Assembly (NCBI GenBank): GCA_958348245.1
Contig: CATVYJ010000002.1
Span: 62,001-126,000 of the forward strand
Reading direction: 5' to 3'
From: an uncultured Veillonellaceae bacterium
GTDB lineage: Bacteria; Bacillota; Negativicutes; Veillonellales; Dialisteraceae
DNA: 64,000 nt
Each line of letters starts with the position of its first letter. The first letter of the stretch is position 1. Shown piece after piece: positions 34,608 to 42,532 of this stretch. The notes under the pieces were generated by a model. It made no database searches. It saw only the letters and a list, made by a program, of their open reading frames with translations, and was not told the DNA's origin. The translations under genes and the position numbers were made by a program.

Positions 34608-35349
34608 CCTCTCCAAATCCTTCGGCGGCATCAAAGCCGTGCAGAACTTTGTGATCCACATCGACGAAGGCGAAGTGATCGGCCTCATCGGCCCCAACGG
34701 CGCGGGCAAGACCACCGCCTTCAACCTCCTGACCGGCGTGTACGTCCCCACCACGGGAAAAATCCTCTTCGACGGGAAAGACATCACGGGGAAGAAACCC
34801 TACCAGATCACCGGCATGGGCATCGCCCGCACCTTCCAGAACATCCGCCTCTTCGGCGAACTCTCCGTCCTGGAAAACGTGAAGATCGCCTTCACCCTCC
34901 ACTCCACCTACACCTTCCCCGAAGCCATCCTCCGGCTCGGGCGCTACGGCAGAGAAGAGCAGATCATCGACGACCGGGCGCGGGAACTCCTCGCGGCGTT
35001 CAAACTGGACGGCCTCGCGGACGAGCAGGCGAAAAACCTCCCCTACGGGCAGCAGCGCCGCCTCGAAATTGCGCGGGCCCTCGCCACCCGGCCGAAGCTC
35101 CTCCTCCTGGACGAACCGGCCGCCGGCATGAACCCGCAGGAAACGAAAGAACTCACCGAAATGATCCGCTGGATCCGCGACACCTACCGGCTCTCCATCC
35201 TCCTCATCGAGCACGACATGGCCCTCGTCATGCACATCTGCGAACGCATCTACGTGCTCGACTACGGCAAGATTCTCGCCGAAGGGACCCCGGACGAAAT
35301 CAAGAACAATCCGGCGGTCATCAAAGCCTATCTGGGAACGGAGGGATAA
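34582..35349 (+). CDS. livG: Branched-chain amino-acid ABC transporter ATP-binding protein LivG
   Basis: 255 residues. Walker A GPNGAGKTTAF, Q-loop GIARTFQNIRLF, signature NLPYGQQRRLEIARAL, Walker B LLLLDEPAAGMNP and the switch His (LLIEHDMALVM). The BCA-type C-terminus (GTPDEIKNNPAVIKAYLG) is typical. RBS AAAGGAGGCGG lies inside livM. Confidence 0.96.
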   Translation: MAALLETTDLSKSFGGIKAVQNFVIHIDEGEVIGLIGPNGAGKTTAFNLLTGVYVPTTGKILFDGKDITGKKPYQITGMGIARTFQNIRLFGELSVLENVKIAFTLHSTYTFPEAILRLGRYGREEQIIDDRARELLAAFKLDGLADEQAKNLPYGQQRRLEIARALATRPKLLLLDEPAAGMNPQETKELTEMIRWIRDTYRLSILLIEHDMALVMHICERIYVLDYGKILAEGTPDEIKNNPAVIKAYLGTEG

Positions 35350-35350
35350 C

Positions 35351-36061
35351 ATGGCGCTCTTGGAAATCAACAACATCCACGTGTACTACGGAGCCATCCA
35401 CGCTCTCAAAGGCATCTCACTCAAAGTCGAGGAAGGGCAGATCGTGGCCCTCATCGGCGCGAACGGCGCCGGGAAGACCACCACCCTTCGTACCATCTCC
35501 GGGCTGCTCCATCCGAAGGAAGGGTCCATCCTGTACAATGGCAAACCCCTCCACGAGATGAAAGCCCAGGCCATCGTCAAGGCCGGCATCTCCCAGGTTC
35601 CGGAAGGGCGGCGTATCTTCGCTCCGCTCACCGTCATGGAAAATCTGGAAATGGGCGCGTTTCTCCGCAGCGACAAAGAGGGCATCAAGGCCGACCTGGA
35701 GACCGTCTTTCACTCCTTCCCCCGTCTGAAAGAACGGACCTTCCAGCAGGCCGGAACCCTCTCCGGCGGGGAGCAGCAGATGCTCGCCATGGGCCGCGCT
35801 CTCATGAGCCGGCCGAAAGTCATCCTCCTCGACGAGCCGTCCATGGGGCTCTCCCCCATCTTCGTACAGGAGATTTTCAATATCATCAAAAAAATCAACA
35901 GCGAAGGAACGACGGTCCTTCTCGTTGAACAGAACGCCCGCATGGCCCTCTCCATCGCGGACTACGCCTACGTCCTCGAGACGGGCATCATCTCCCTCGA
36001 AGGGACGGGCGCGGAGCTCGCCGCCTCCGAAGAAGTGCAGAAAGCCTACCTCGGCGGCTGA
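35351..36061 (+). CDS. livF: Branched-chain amino-acid ABC transporter ATP-binding protein LivF
   Basis: 236 residues. Walker A GANGAGKTTTLR, Q-loop ISQVPEGRRIF (the GRR form that distinguishes LivF), signature LSGGEQQMLAMGRAL, Walker B VILLDEPSMGLSP, switch VLLVEQNARMAL. Last gene of the operon, starting 1 bp after livG and ending at an intrinsic terminator. Confidence 0.96.
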   Translation: MALLEINNIHVYYGAIHALKGISLKVEEGQIVALIGANGAGKTTTLRTISGLLHPKEGSILYNGKPLHEMKAQAIVKAGISQVPEGRRIFAPLTVMENLEMGAFLRSDKEGIKADLETVFHSFPRLKERTFQQAGTLSGGEQQMLAMGRALMSRPKVILLDEPSMGLSPIFVQEIFNIIKKINSEGTTVLLVEQNARMALSIADYAYVLETGIISLEGTGAELAASEEVQKAYLGG

Positions 36062-36082
36062 CCGGCGCAGAAGAAAAGCAGA

Positions 36083-36119
36083 AAAAACGGCAGGGAATCG
36101 AAACCTCCCCGCCGTTTTT
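36083..36119 (+). terminator. Intrinsic terminator of the liv operon
   Basis: AAAACGGC...GCCGTTTT stem with additional AGGG/CCTC pairing and a T run. Confidence 0.8.
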
Positions 36120-36220
36120 CCGTGCGCTCTCTACCTTATCGATTTCCCTGTCCACGCTCCCTATATATAAGGAGACCGTCTCCCCGCCGCCCATCGGGCC
36201 GCGTACCGCCGGGCGGGCAC

Positions 36221-36247
36221 AAAAAAAGGAAGGCATGCCTTCCCTTT
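36221..36247 (-). terminator. Intrinsic terminator of the aldo/keto reductase genes
   Basis: Perfect GGAAGGCATGCCTTCC palindrome with TTTTTTT on the minus strand, just past the stop at 36253. Confidence 0.8.
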
Positions 36248-36252
36248 TCCGT

Positions 36253-37101
36253 TCAGTCGTGAATTTTGTATTCGTTGAGGAATTTCGCAATCTTCCAGTC
36301 GTAGTGGTCGATGATCTCCGTGTGTCCCGTGTCGAGACCGGCCATCGCCGCCATGTCCCCTTCATCGAGGGCGAAGTCCCAGATGGCGAGATTTTCCTTC
36401 ATGCGCTCCGCCCGGACCGTCTTCGGGATGACGATGACGCCCCGCTGAACGTTCCACCGCAGAAAGATCTGCGCCGGGGTCTTTCCGTATTTCTCCACCA
36501 GCGCGGCGACGACCGGATGAGAGAAGACGCCCCGCCTCGCTTCGGCCAGCGGCGCCCAGGCCTCCACCGCCACGCCGAAAGCCGCCGCCGCTTCCAGGTC
36601 TTTTCCCCGCTGGAAGAAGGGATGGCACTCGATCTGATTCACCATGGGCGGGATGTGCGCGTTGCAGCACAGGTCGGTGAGGCGCTCCGGATAGAAATTC
36701 GCCACGCCGATGGCGCGGAGCGTCCCCGCCTCGTACAGTTCCTCCAGCGCGCGCCACGCGCCGTAGTAGTCGGAGAGGGACTGGTGGAGGAGCATGAGGT
36801 CCAGATAGTCCGTGCCGAGTTTTTCAAGCGACGTTTCCACCGCCCGCTTCGTCTTTTCATAGCCGAAGTCCTGCACCCACACCTTCGACGTGAGGAAGAA
36901 TGCCTCCCGCGGCAGGCCGCTCGCCCGCACGGCCCGGCCCACGGCCTCTTCATTGAAATACGACGCCGCCGTGTCGATGCTCCGGTAGCCCGCGGCGATG
37001 GCGCCGCGGACGACGCGCTCCGCCTCGTCCGGCTCTACCTGATATACGCCGAACCCTTCCATGGGCATGACGGCGCCGTTTCTGAGCGTTCTGTATTCCA
37101 T
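36253..37101 (-). CDS. Aldo/keto reductase
   Basis: 282 residues from ATG 37101 (RBS AAGGAGGA). NADPH-dependent reduction of carbonyls. The AKR catalytic tetrad is visible: D and Y in SIDTAASYFNEEAVG, K in LTSKVWVQDFG, H in LMLLHQSLSDYYG; the cofactor segment VIPKTVRAERMKEN is intact. Similar to the 2,5-diketo-gluconate/prostaglandin-F-synthase-type bacterial AKRs. It is the second of two tandem AKR genes (13-bp gap) and its substrate is unknown. Confidence 0.93.
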   Translation of the reverse strand: MEYRTLRNGAVMPMEGFGVYQVEPDEAERVVRGAIAAGYRSIDTAASYFNEEAVGRAVRASGLPREAFFLTSKVWVQDFGYEKTKRAVETSLEKLGTDYLDLMLLHQSLSDYYGAWRALEELYEAGTLRAIGVANFYPERLTDLCCNAHIPPMVNQIECHPFFQRGKDLEAAAAFGVAVEAWAPLAEARRGVFSHPVVAALVEKYGKTPAQIFLRWNVQRGVIVIPKTVRAERMKENLAIWDFALDEGDMAAMAGLDTGHTEIIDHYDWKIAKFLNEYKIHD

Positions 37102-37114
37102 TTCGATGTCCTCC

Positions 37115-37960
37115 TTACCGTTTTCCTGCCTGTACAAACATGTCCGCCACGTCCGGCGCATAATGGTCGAGGAAGAGGCTGTGCCCCAGGTCGAGCGCGC
37201 CGATGGCCTCCATTTCCTCCTCCGTGAGCGTGAAATCGAACACGTCCAGATTTTCCTCCATGCGCGCCCGGTGGACGGACTTCGGGATGACGATGACCCC
37301 CGACTGGACGAGGAAGCGTAGATTCGCCTGCGCCGCAGTCTTGCCGTGGGCCCCGCCGATGCGGACGAGCGTCTCATTGGTAAAGAGCCCGTTCTTTCCT
37401 TCCGCCAGGGGCGCCCACGCCATGAGCCGCGTGCCGTACCGTTCGAGGATGGGCCGCGCGGCCTTCTGCTGCTGGAACGCGTGCACTTCGAGCTGATTCA
37501 CCATGGGCGGGATGTCCGTGAAATTCGCGATGTCGATGAAGCGGTCCATCATGAAATTGCTCACGCCGATGGCGCGGAGCTTCCCCGCGCGGTACGCCTC
37601 TTCCATGGCGCGGTACGTGCCGTAGTAGTCGTTGAACGGCTGATGGACGAGCATGAGGTCGATGTAGTCCGTGCGGAGCTTCCGCAGCGATTCGTCGATG
37701 GAGGCCTTCGCCTTTTCATAGCCTCCGTTGGAAATCCACACCTTCGTAGTGAGGAAGAGCTCGCTCCGGGGTACGCCGCTTCGCGCGATGCCTTCGCCCA
37801 CCTCCGCTTCGTTGAAATACCCCTGCGCCGTGTCGAGGCTCCGGTACCCCGCGCCGATGGCCTCCGCCACGCACCGCGCGGTGTCCTCCGGCGCGATCTG
37901 GAAGACGCCGTACCCCAGCGCGGGCATGACGACGCCGTTCCGCAAAGTCACATAGTCCAT
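37115..37960 (-). CDS. Aldo/keto reductase
   Basis: 281 residues, MDYVTLRNGVVMPALGYGVF start. Tetrad residues in SLDTAQGYFNEAEVG, LTTKVWISNGG and LMLVHQPFNDYYG; cofactor motif VIPKSVHRARMEEN. A paralogue of the downstream gene. RBS AAAGGGGGC precedes the ATG at 37960. It is divergent from a LysR regulator across about 105 bp containing a perfect palindrome, suggesting that the AKR pair is the regulator's target. Confidence 0.93.
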   Translation of the reverse strand: MDYVTLRNGVVMPALGYGVFQIAPEDTARCVAEAIGAGYRSLDTAQGYFNEAEVGEGIARSGVPRSELFLTTKVWISNGGYEKAKASIDESLRKLRTDYIDLMLVHQPFNDYYGTYRAMEEAYRAGKLRAIGVSNFMMDRFIDIANFTDIPPMVNQLEVHAFQQQKAARPILERYGTRLMAWAPLAEGKNGLFTNETLVRIGGAHGKTAAQANLRFLVQSGVIVIPKSVHRARMEENLDVFDFTLTEEEMEAIGALDLGHSLFLDHYAPDVADMFVQAGKR

Positions 37961-38002
37961 AGTCTGTGCCCCCTTTCTGCCTGCATTTTACCGTTTCCTC
38001 TC

Positions 38003-38032
38003 TTGACAGAGAATGACCGGCCGGGCTACGAT
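38003..38032 (+). promoter_or_regulatory. Promoter of the LysR gene
   Basis: TTGACA (38003-38008), 18-bp spacer, TACGAT (38027-38032). Confidence 0.6.
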
Positions 38033-38054
38033 GCATTTACCGGAAGTAAATGCA
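38032..38054. promoter_or_regulatory. LysR-type operator candidate
   Basis: Perfect palindrome TGCATTTAC-CGGAA-GTAAATGCA between the divergent AKR and LysR genes; it contains the T-N11-A pattern of LysR sites and lies at the LysR transcription start, fitting autorepression. Confidence 0.65.
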
Positions 38055-38065
38055 GGGAGGCGTCC

Positions 38066-38968
38066 ATGTACAGCAGAGAACTGAGGACCTTTGTCCTCAT
38101 CGCGGAAAAAGGAAGCTTCACCCGCGCGGCGGAAGCGCTCTTTCTCACGCCCGCGTCGGTGATGAAACAGATGAACCAGCTCGAAGCGCGGCTGGGGCTC
38201 ACGCTCTTCACGCGCACGAGCCGCGGCGCGGTCCTCACCGACGCGGGGCGCGTCATCTACGAAGCGGCGCGCCGCATCACCGCAGAATGCGACGACGCCG
38301 TCCTCGCCGCCCGCGCGGCGGAAGAGCGGTCCGCGGCGGTCCTCCGCGTGGGCTCGTCCTTTCTGAATCCGGGGCAGCGCCTCATCGACCTGTGGCACCG
38401 CCTCGCCCCGGGCGACCGGACTTTCCGCTTCCGCCTCGTCCCGTACGACGACGACCGCCGGCAGATTCTTTCCGTGGTCGCCTCCCTCGGGGCGCGCATG
38501 GATTTCCTCGCCGGCGCGTTCGACTCGCAGCGCATGCTCGAGCTGGCCGATTTCTGCGAAGTCTGCCGCCGCCCGCTCTGCGTGGCCGTCCCGCGAAGCC
38601 ATCCCCTCGCGCAGAAGACGCGCCTCACCCTCGCCGACCTGCACGGCCAGCGCCTCGTCGTCGTCCGGAGCGGCGACGCCCGCACCCTCGACCGCGCCCT
38701 GACCGTCCTCAAGATGACCCATCCGCAGATTCTGCTGGAGGACGCGGGCTGGTTCTACGACATGGACACGTTCAACGCGTGCGAAATGACCGGCGCGCTC
38801 CTCCTCACCCTCGACATCTGGGCGGACGTCCATCCTTCGCTGGTGACGCGCCCCGTGGACTGGGACTGGGCCGTCCCCTGGGGCGTGCTCTACGCGAAGC
38901 GCCCCTCTCCGGAGGCCGCGCACTTCCTCGCCGCCCTGCGGGAAAAACTGTCCGCCGCGCCCCGATGA
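38066..38968 (+). CDS. LysR-family transcriptional regulator
   Basis: 300 residues from ATG 38066 (RBS GGGAGG). The winged HTH occupies residues 1-60 (LRTFVLIAEKGSFTRAAEAL, then TPASVMKQMNQLEARLGLTL). The effector domain follows in the usual two-lobe layout (RVGSSFLNPGQRLIDLW onward). The long upstream reading frame is antisense to an AKR gene and is rejected. Probable regulator of the divergent AKR pair; effector unknown. Confidence 0.92.
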   Translation: MYSRELRTFVLIAEKGSFTRAAEALFLTPASVMKQMNQLEARLGLTLFTRTSRGAVLTDAGRVIYEAARRITAECDDAVLAARAAEERSAAVLRVGSSFLNPGQRLIDLWHRLAPGDRTFRFRLVPYDDDRRQILSVVASLGARMDFLAGAFDSQRMLELADFCEVCRRPLCVAVPRSHPLAQKTRLTLADLHGQRLVVVRSGDARTLDRALTVLKMTHPQILLEDAGWFYDMDTFNACEMTGALLLTLDIWADVHPSLVTRPVDWDWAVPWGVLYAKRPSPEAAHFLAALREKLSAAPR

Positions 38969-39049
38969 CCGCCGCGCCTGCCCCACGAAAAAAGCAGCCC
39001 CGCGGACTGCCTTTCAAAATGTCTTCAAAAATAGATGTTTACACAAAAG

Positions 39050-39084
39050 AAAAACAGCAGGAACAATTTCCTGCTGTCTTTTTG
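39050..39084. terminator. Bidirectional terminator
   Basis: ACAGCAGGAA/TTCCTGCTGT stem with A and T runs on either side, between the convergent LysR and ADP-ribosylglycohydrolase-like genes. Confidence 0.85.
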
Positions 39085-39086
39085 CA

Positions 39087-40145
39087 TTACGGATGGGCCT
39101 TCACGTAGGTCTCGTACAGTTTCTCCCCCACCTTGCCGATGAGCGGCCCCTGCTCGACGCTGTCTTTCCACGACGCGGGAAGGAACTCTTCGCCGAAGCG
39201 CACGCCTTCGATGGCGCCGGTGAGCGCCGCCGTGGTGCTGCTCCGGCCGTCGTGATTCGCCGCGGTGACGATCGCCTCGAAAGGATCGTCGTTCGCCATG
39301 ACGCAGTACACCGCGATGGCGAGCGCTTCATTCGCCTCGTCGCCGCTCCCCAGCGAATGCAGGCTGTCCGCATGGCTCCAGGCGGCGCTCCTGCCCGCGG
39401 GATGGTCGTTCGCCTGCTGAATGGCCGCCTCGAGCGAAGCGAAGATGGGCTCGGTGTGGTCCGCGCCGGACAGGAGATGCGTCACCTCCGCCAGCGCTTT
39501 CGGCAGAGACAGTCCCCCCGCCAGCCCCGCGATGAGCGCGGCCAGCGCCGCCGCCGAGAGATAGGCCGTGGGATGGGAATGGGTCAGCACGGCGCACCGC
39601 ACCCCTTCGTAAAAAGCGTCCTTCGGGCGGCCCGCGTAGAGGAGGCCGAGCGGAGCCGACCGGACGAGCGGCTCGCTGTTTGGGCTCTCGTTCACCCGGT
39701 TTTTGAGCGACCCGCGCTCGATGCTCTCCAGCGCGGCGAGGCTCGTGTCCCCCACGCTGCGCCGGGCGTGCATGAACTTCTCCCGCACGAGGCAGAAATC
39801 CCGCTCGTGAGGCTGACGGCGCATCCACGTGCGCTGGCCCCGGCGCGGCTCTTCGCCGGTCTGGCTGTAAAACCAGCGCATGTAGCCGCGGTACACCCCT
39901 TCCGCGCATTCGAGACGCTTCGCATCCGCCCAGAAAATGCCGTCCGCCGTAGCGAGCAGCGTCTGCGTATTCGCCGAGATCTGCGCCTGGAACTGGTTCT
40001 TCTTCGTCCGCACGAGCGTACGCAGGCCAAACGGCCCGTACTGCCGGATGATCTTCTTTACAGACAGCTTATCCAGCGGATACCCCAATGCGTCTCCGCA
40101 GGCTTCCGCCAGAAACATACCGCGAAATTTTTTCCTATCTGCCAT
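39087..40145 (-). CDS. ADP-ribosylglycohydrolase-fold protein with degenerate metal sites
   Basis: 352 residues from ATG 40145 (RBS GGGAGG). The DraG/ARH fold is recognisable by FLAEACGDALGYPLDK at the N-terminus, the Ala-rich helical core (AYLSAAALAALIAGLAGG) and the C-terminal AAL-GAIEG helix. Active ARHs bind two Mg2+ through a T/S-D-D-T motif and a GGD(S/T)D(T/S) motif; here the equivalents read SANTQT (about 57-62) and DGRSSTTA (about 299-306), so the metal Asp residues are missing. It is probably inactive as a classical ADP-ribosyl hydrolase or binds ADP-ribose without metal. Stand-alone gene. Confidence 0.8.
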   Translation of the reverse strand: MADRKKFRGMFLAEACGDALGYPLDKLSVKKIIRQYGPFGLRTLVRTKKNQFQAQISANTQTLLATADGIFWADAKRLECAEGVYRGYMRWFYSQTGEEPRRGQRTWMRRQPHERDFCLVREKFMHARRSVGDTSLAALESIERGSLKNRVNESPNSEPLVRSAPLGLLYAGRPKDAFYEGVRCAVLTHSHPTAYLSAAALAALIAGLAGGLSLPKALAEVTHLLSGADHTEPIFASLEAAIQQANDHPAGRSAAWSHADSLHSLGSGDEANEALAIAVYCVMANDDPFEAIVTAANHDGRSSTTAALTGAIEGVRFGEEFLPASWKDSVEQGPLIGKVGEKLYETYVKAHP

Positions 40146-40438
40146 GGGTTTTCCCTCCCTGCGAAACAACGCGGTCTGCTTTTGGCGGCCGTTCGGGACG
40201 GGGCGTCCGCTTCGCCGCAGACGCTCCGCCGGGACGGGCTTCCCCCGGGGCAGCGGCCCGTCCCCTGTTTTTATTTTATCAAAATTTTATTTATATCCTT
40301 TTGTCTATACATCCATTCATAGTATAGCATATTTGAAATCCAAATTGTCAATTCCCCCTTCCCGCCGGGAAAAAGAAATTTTTCCATACGAAAACAGGCC
40401 CCGGAAGTCCGGAGCCCGTTTCATTTTCATCGGGACAA
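40146..40438. other. Intergenic stretch upstream of the ARH-like gene
   Basis: GC-rich at 40170-40255, then AT-rich 40262-40365 with several possible -10 boxes (for example TAAAAT on the minus strand near 40275-40280), and the Fe-ADH terminator at 40386-40422. No gene seen. Confidence 0.4.
40386..40422 (-). terminator. Terminator of the Fe-ADH gene
   Basis: Imperfect stem pairing AAACGGGCTCCGG with CCGGGGCCTGTTT around a 4-nt loop, 17 bp past the stop. Confidence 0.65.
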
Positions 40439-41614
40439 TCAGAAATTGACCTTCTTGCCGTAGTACGCGCATTCGAGGATGCGGCCCATGAGTTCGTCGT
40501 CCACTTCGCGCGGATTTTCCGGCGTGCAGGCGTCGAGCACCGCGTTGTGCGCGATGGCGTCCTTGTGTTCGAGATACATTTCCTCGGTCACGCCGTGTTC
40601 CTGGAAGGAATTGGCGATACCCAGCTCCTTATTCATGGCCTGGATCGCCTTTTCATAGGAAATCACGAGCTGTGCGTCCGTACGGCCCGGCATGCCGGCC
40701 GCGCGGGCCAGATCCGCATAGCGGGCAAGGCACACTTTCTTATTGAACTGGATGACGTACGGCAGCAGGATCGCGTTGCAGCAGCCGTGCGGGATGTGGA
40801 AAATCGCGCCGATCTTGTGCGCCAGGCTGTGCGTGATGCCCAGGAGCGCGTTGGAGAACGCCATGCCCGCGAGGCACTGCGCGATGTGCATCTTCGCCCG
40901 CGCTTCCTTGTCCCCTTCGCAGGATTCGGCGAGGCAGTCGAAAATGTCGGAGACCGCCTGCTTGGCCAGCGGGTCGGTGAAGCCGTTGGCAAACTTGGAC
41001 ACGTACGCTTCCGTCGCGTGGGTGAGCGCGTCCATGCCGGTGTGCGCCGCCAGCTTGTAGGGCATCGTTTCCGGCACGTCCGTATCGAGCACGGCGATAT
41101 CCGGGGTGAGGTTGAAGTCCGCCAGCGGATATTTAATGCCCGTGGAATAATCGGTGATGACGGAGAAAGCCGTCACTTCGGACGCGGTGCCGCTCGTGGA
41201 GGGGATCGCCACGAAAATCGCCTTCTGGCGGAGCGGAGGAATGGAGAACGGATCCTTGATGTCGTCAAAGGTCAGTTCCGGATGTTCGTAGAAGACCCAC
41301 ATGGCTTTCGCCGCATCGATGGGGGAACCGCCGCCGATGGCGATGATCACGTCCGGATTGAATTCGCGCATCTTCGCCGCGCCGTCATAGACGGATTCGA
41401 TGGACGGATCCGGCTGGATGCCTTCAAACGTCTGGGTTTCGAGGCCCGCTTCCTGGCAGACTTTTTCCACCTGCTGCAGGAATCCGCCCCGGCGCATGGA
41501 CCCGCCGCCCGTGCAGATCATGGCTCTCTTATGGCCTTTGAGCACCTTCAGTTCGGCAATGGCGCCCGGGCCGGCGTAGAGATCTCTCGGCAGAGTAAAA
41601 CGGAAACTGTTCAT
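40439..41614 (-). CDS. Iron-containing alcohol dehydrogenase
   Basis: 391 residues, group III Fe-ADH, NAD(P)-dependent interconversion of alcohols and aldehydes in fermentation. Nucleotide-binding IIAIGGGSPIDAAKAMWVFY; metal ligands Asp and His in HTGMDALTHATEAYVS and two His in ITHSLAHKIGAIFHIPHGCC. Resembles NADPH-dependent butanol or 1,3-propanediol-type dehydrogenases. RBS GGAGGTG precedes the ATG at 41614. It has a long 5' region with at least two TATAAT boxes and is otherwise monocistronic. Confidence 0.95.
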   Translation of the reverse strand: MNSFRFTLPRDLYAGPGAIAELKVLKGHKRAMICTGGGSMRRGGFLQQVEKVCQEAGLETQTFEGIQPDPSIESVYDGAAKMREFNPDVIIAIGGGSPIDAAKAMWVFYEHPELTFDDIKDPFSIPPLRQKAIFVAIPSTSGTASEVTAFSVITDYSTGIKYPLADFNLTPDIAVLDTDVPETMPYKLAAHTGMDALTHATEAYVSKFANGFTDPLAKQAVSDIFDCLAESCEGDKEARAKMHIAQCLAGMAFSNALLGITHSLAHKIGAIFHIPHGCCNAILLPYVIQFNKKVCLARYADLARAAGMPGRTDAQLVISYEKAIQAMNKELGIANSFQEHGVTEEMYLEHKDAIAHNAVLDACTPENPREVDDELMGRILECAYYGKKVNF

Positions 41615-41967
41615 TTTGACACCTCCATGGGTCTATCAACTGGTGCGCCCCGGAGGACGCATCTTCACAAGCACGCCTTAATGCAGTACTTATCCATTAT
41701 ACGAATACCACAAAGAAAAATAAATAGTACACTTCAATACCGCGAACTCCCGTCCCGGCGGATATCCCCGCCCGTCCGCGATATGCGGGAAAGGAATCCT
41801 GCTATTCCTTCCTGTTTCCATTATATCATACTTTAAGCGGCCCAAAACAAATAGCATACGCTTTTCCCGCCGCATCGTTCTGCGAACGCAGCAGAAGACC
41901 GCCGCGCGGTTTTCTCTTTTACCCCGCTTCCGGTATAATACGGAAAAAACGATGGGGAGGAATTTGT
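41615..41967. other. Divergent regulatory stretch (Fe-ADH / flavin reductase)
   Basis: Minus-strand -10 boxes TATAAT at 41701-41696 and 41826-41821 suggest alternative Fe-ADH promoters with a leader of up to 200 nt; the leader has a GGAAGGAAT/ATTCCTTTCC stem near 41789-41815. A plus-strand TATAAT at 41934-41939 serves the flavin reductase. No obvious Rex-type site was found. Confidence 0.45.
41934..41939 (+). promoter_or_regulatory. -10 box of the second flavin reductase gene
   Basis: TATAAT 28 bp before the ATG; the -35 is weak. Confidence 0.5.
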
Positions 41968-42477
41968 ATGTGGGAAGAAATCGGAGCGGGTGAACTGGAC
42001 TGGGGGCCTTTTCCCCGGCGGAAGGGAAACTGGTTTCTCGTGACGGCGGGGGACGAGCGGGAATGCAACCCACTCCTCGGCACGTTCGGCGGATTCCTGT
42101 CTCTCTGGGGACGGGACTGCGCGGCGGTCTTTCTCCGGGAGCAGCGGTACACGCGGGAGCTGCTCGACCGGTCGACCTGTTTCTCCATCGCCGTGCTGCC
42201 CCCGGCATACCGGGACGCCGTGAAATACTGCGGCTCCCATTCCGGGCGGGACGGAGACAAATGGGCCGCGGCGGGGCTCACGCCGGTCTGCGTGGACGGC
42301 GCGCCCTTTCCCGCGGAGGCGGAGCTCGCCGTCCTCTGCCGCAAGCTCTGCGCCGCGCCCCTCGAGAGCGGATGGCTCGCGCCGGACATCCGCGCGGCAT
42401 ACTTTGAAGGACGCAAAGCAGGCAATCCCTATCTCTTCTACGCGGGAGAAATCACGAAGATTCTCCGCCGGAAATGA
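41968..42477 (+). CDS. Flavin reductase family protein (second copy)
   Basis: 169 residues, paralogue of 17369-17884: shared blocks are GNWFLVTAGDERECNPL against KKWFLVSAGTKEKSNAM, YCGSHSGRDGDKWAAAGLTP and the C-terminal YAGEITKILRRK. FMN-binding split-barrel fold; electron transfer or FMN-dependent reduction is the expected role. RBS GGGGAGGAA precedes the ATG. The more divergent N-terminal part suggests a different partner or substrate from the copy beside larC. Confidence 0.8.
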   Translation: MWEEIGAGELDWGPFPRRKGNWFLVTAGDERECNPLLGTFGGFLSLWGRDCAAVFLREQRYTRELLDRSTCFSIAVLPPAYRDAVKYCGSHSGRDGDKWAAAGLTPVCVDGAPFPAEAELAVLCRKLCAAPLESGWLAPDIRAAYFEGRKAGNPYLFYAGEITKILRRK

Positions 42478-42482
42478 GCGCG

Positions 42483-42531
42483 AAAAAAGCGCCGCTTCCC
42501 CTTTCTCGGGAAACGGCGCTTTTCTTTTTTG
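42483..42531. terminator. Bidirectional terminator
   Basis: AAGCGCCG...CGGCGCTT stem extended by TTCCC/GGGAA, flanked by A and T runs, between convergent genes. Confidence 0.85.
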
Positions 42532-42532
42532 T

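Noticed and set aside
31386..34787. 1133-codon minus-strand ORF under the liv genes
   Set aside because: Antisense to livJ, livH and livM, with a His/Asp/Glu-rich composition typical of shadows and no RBS.
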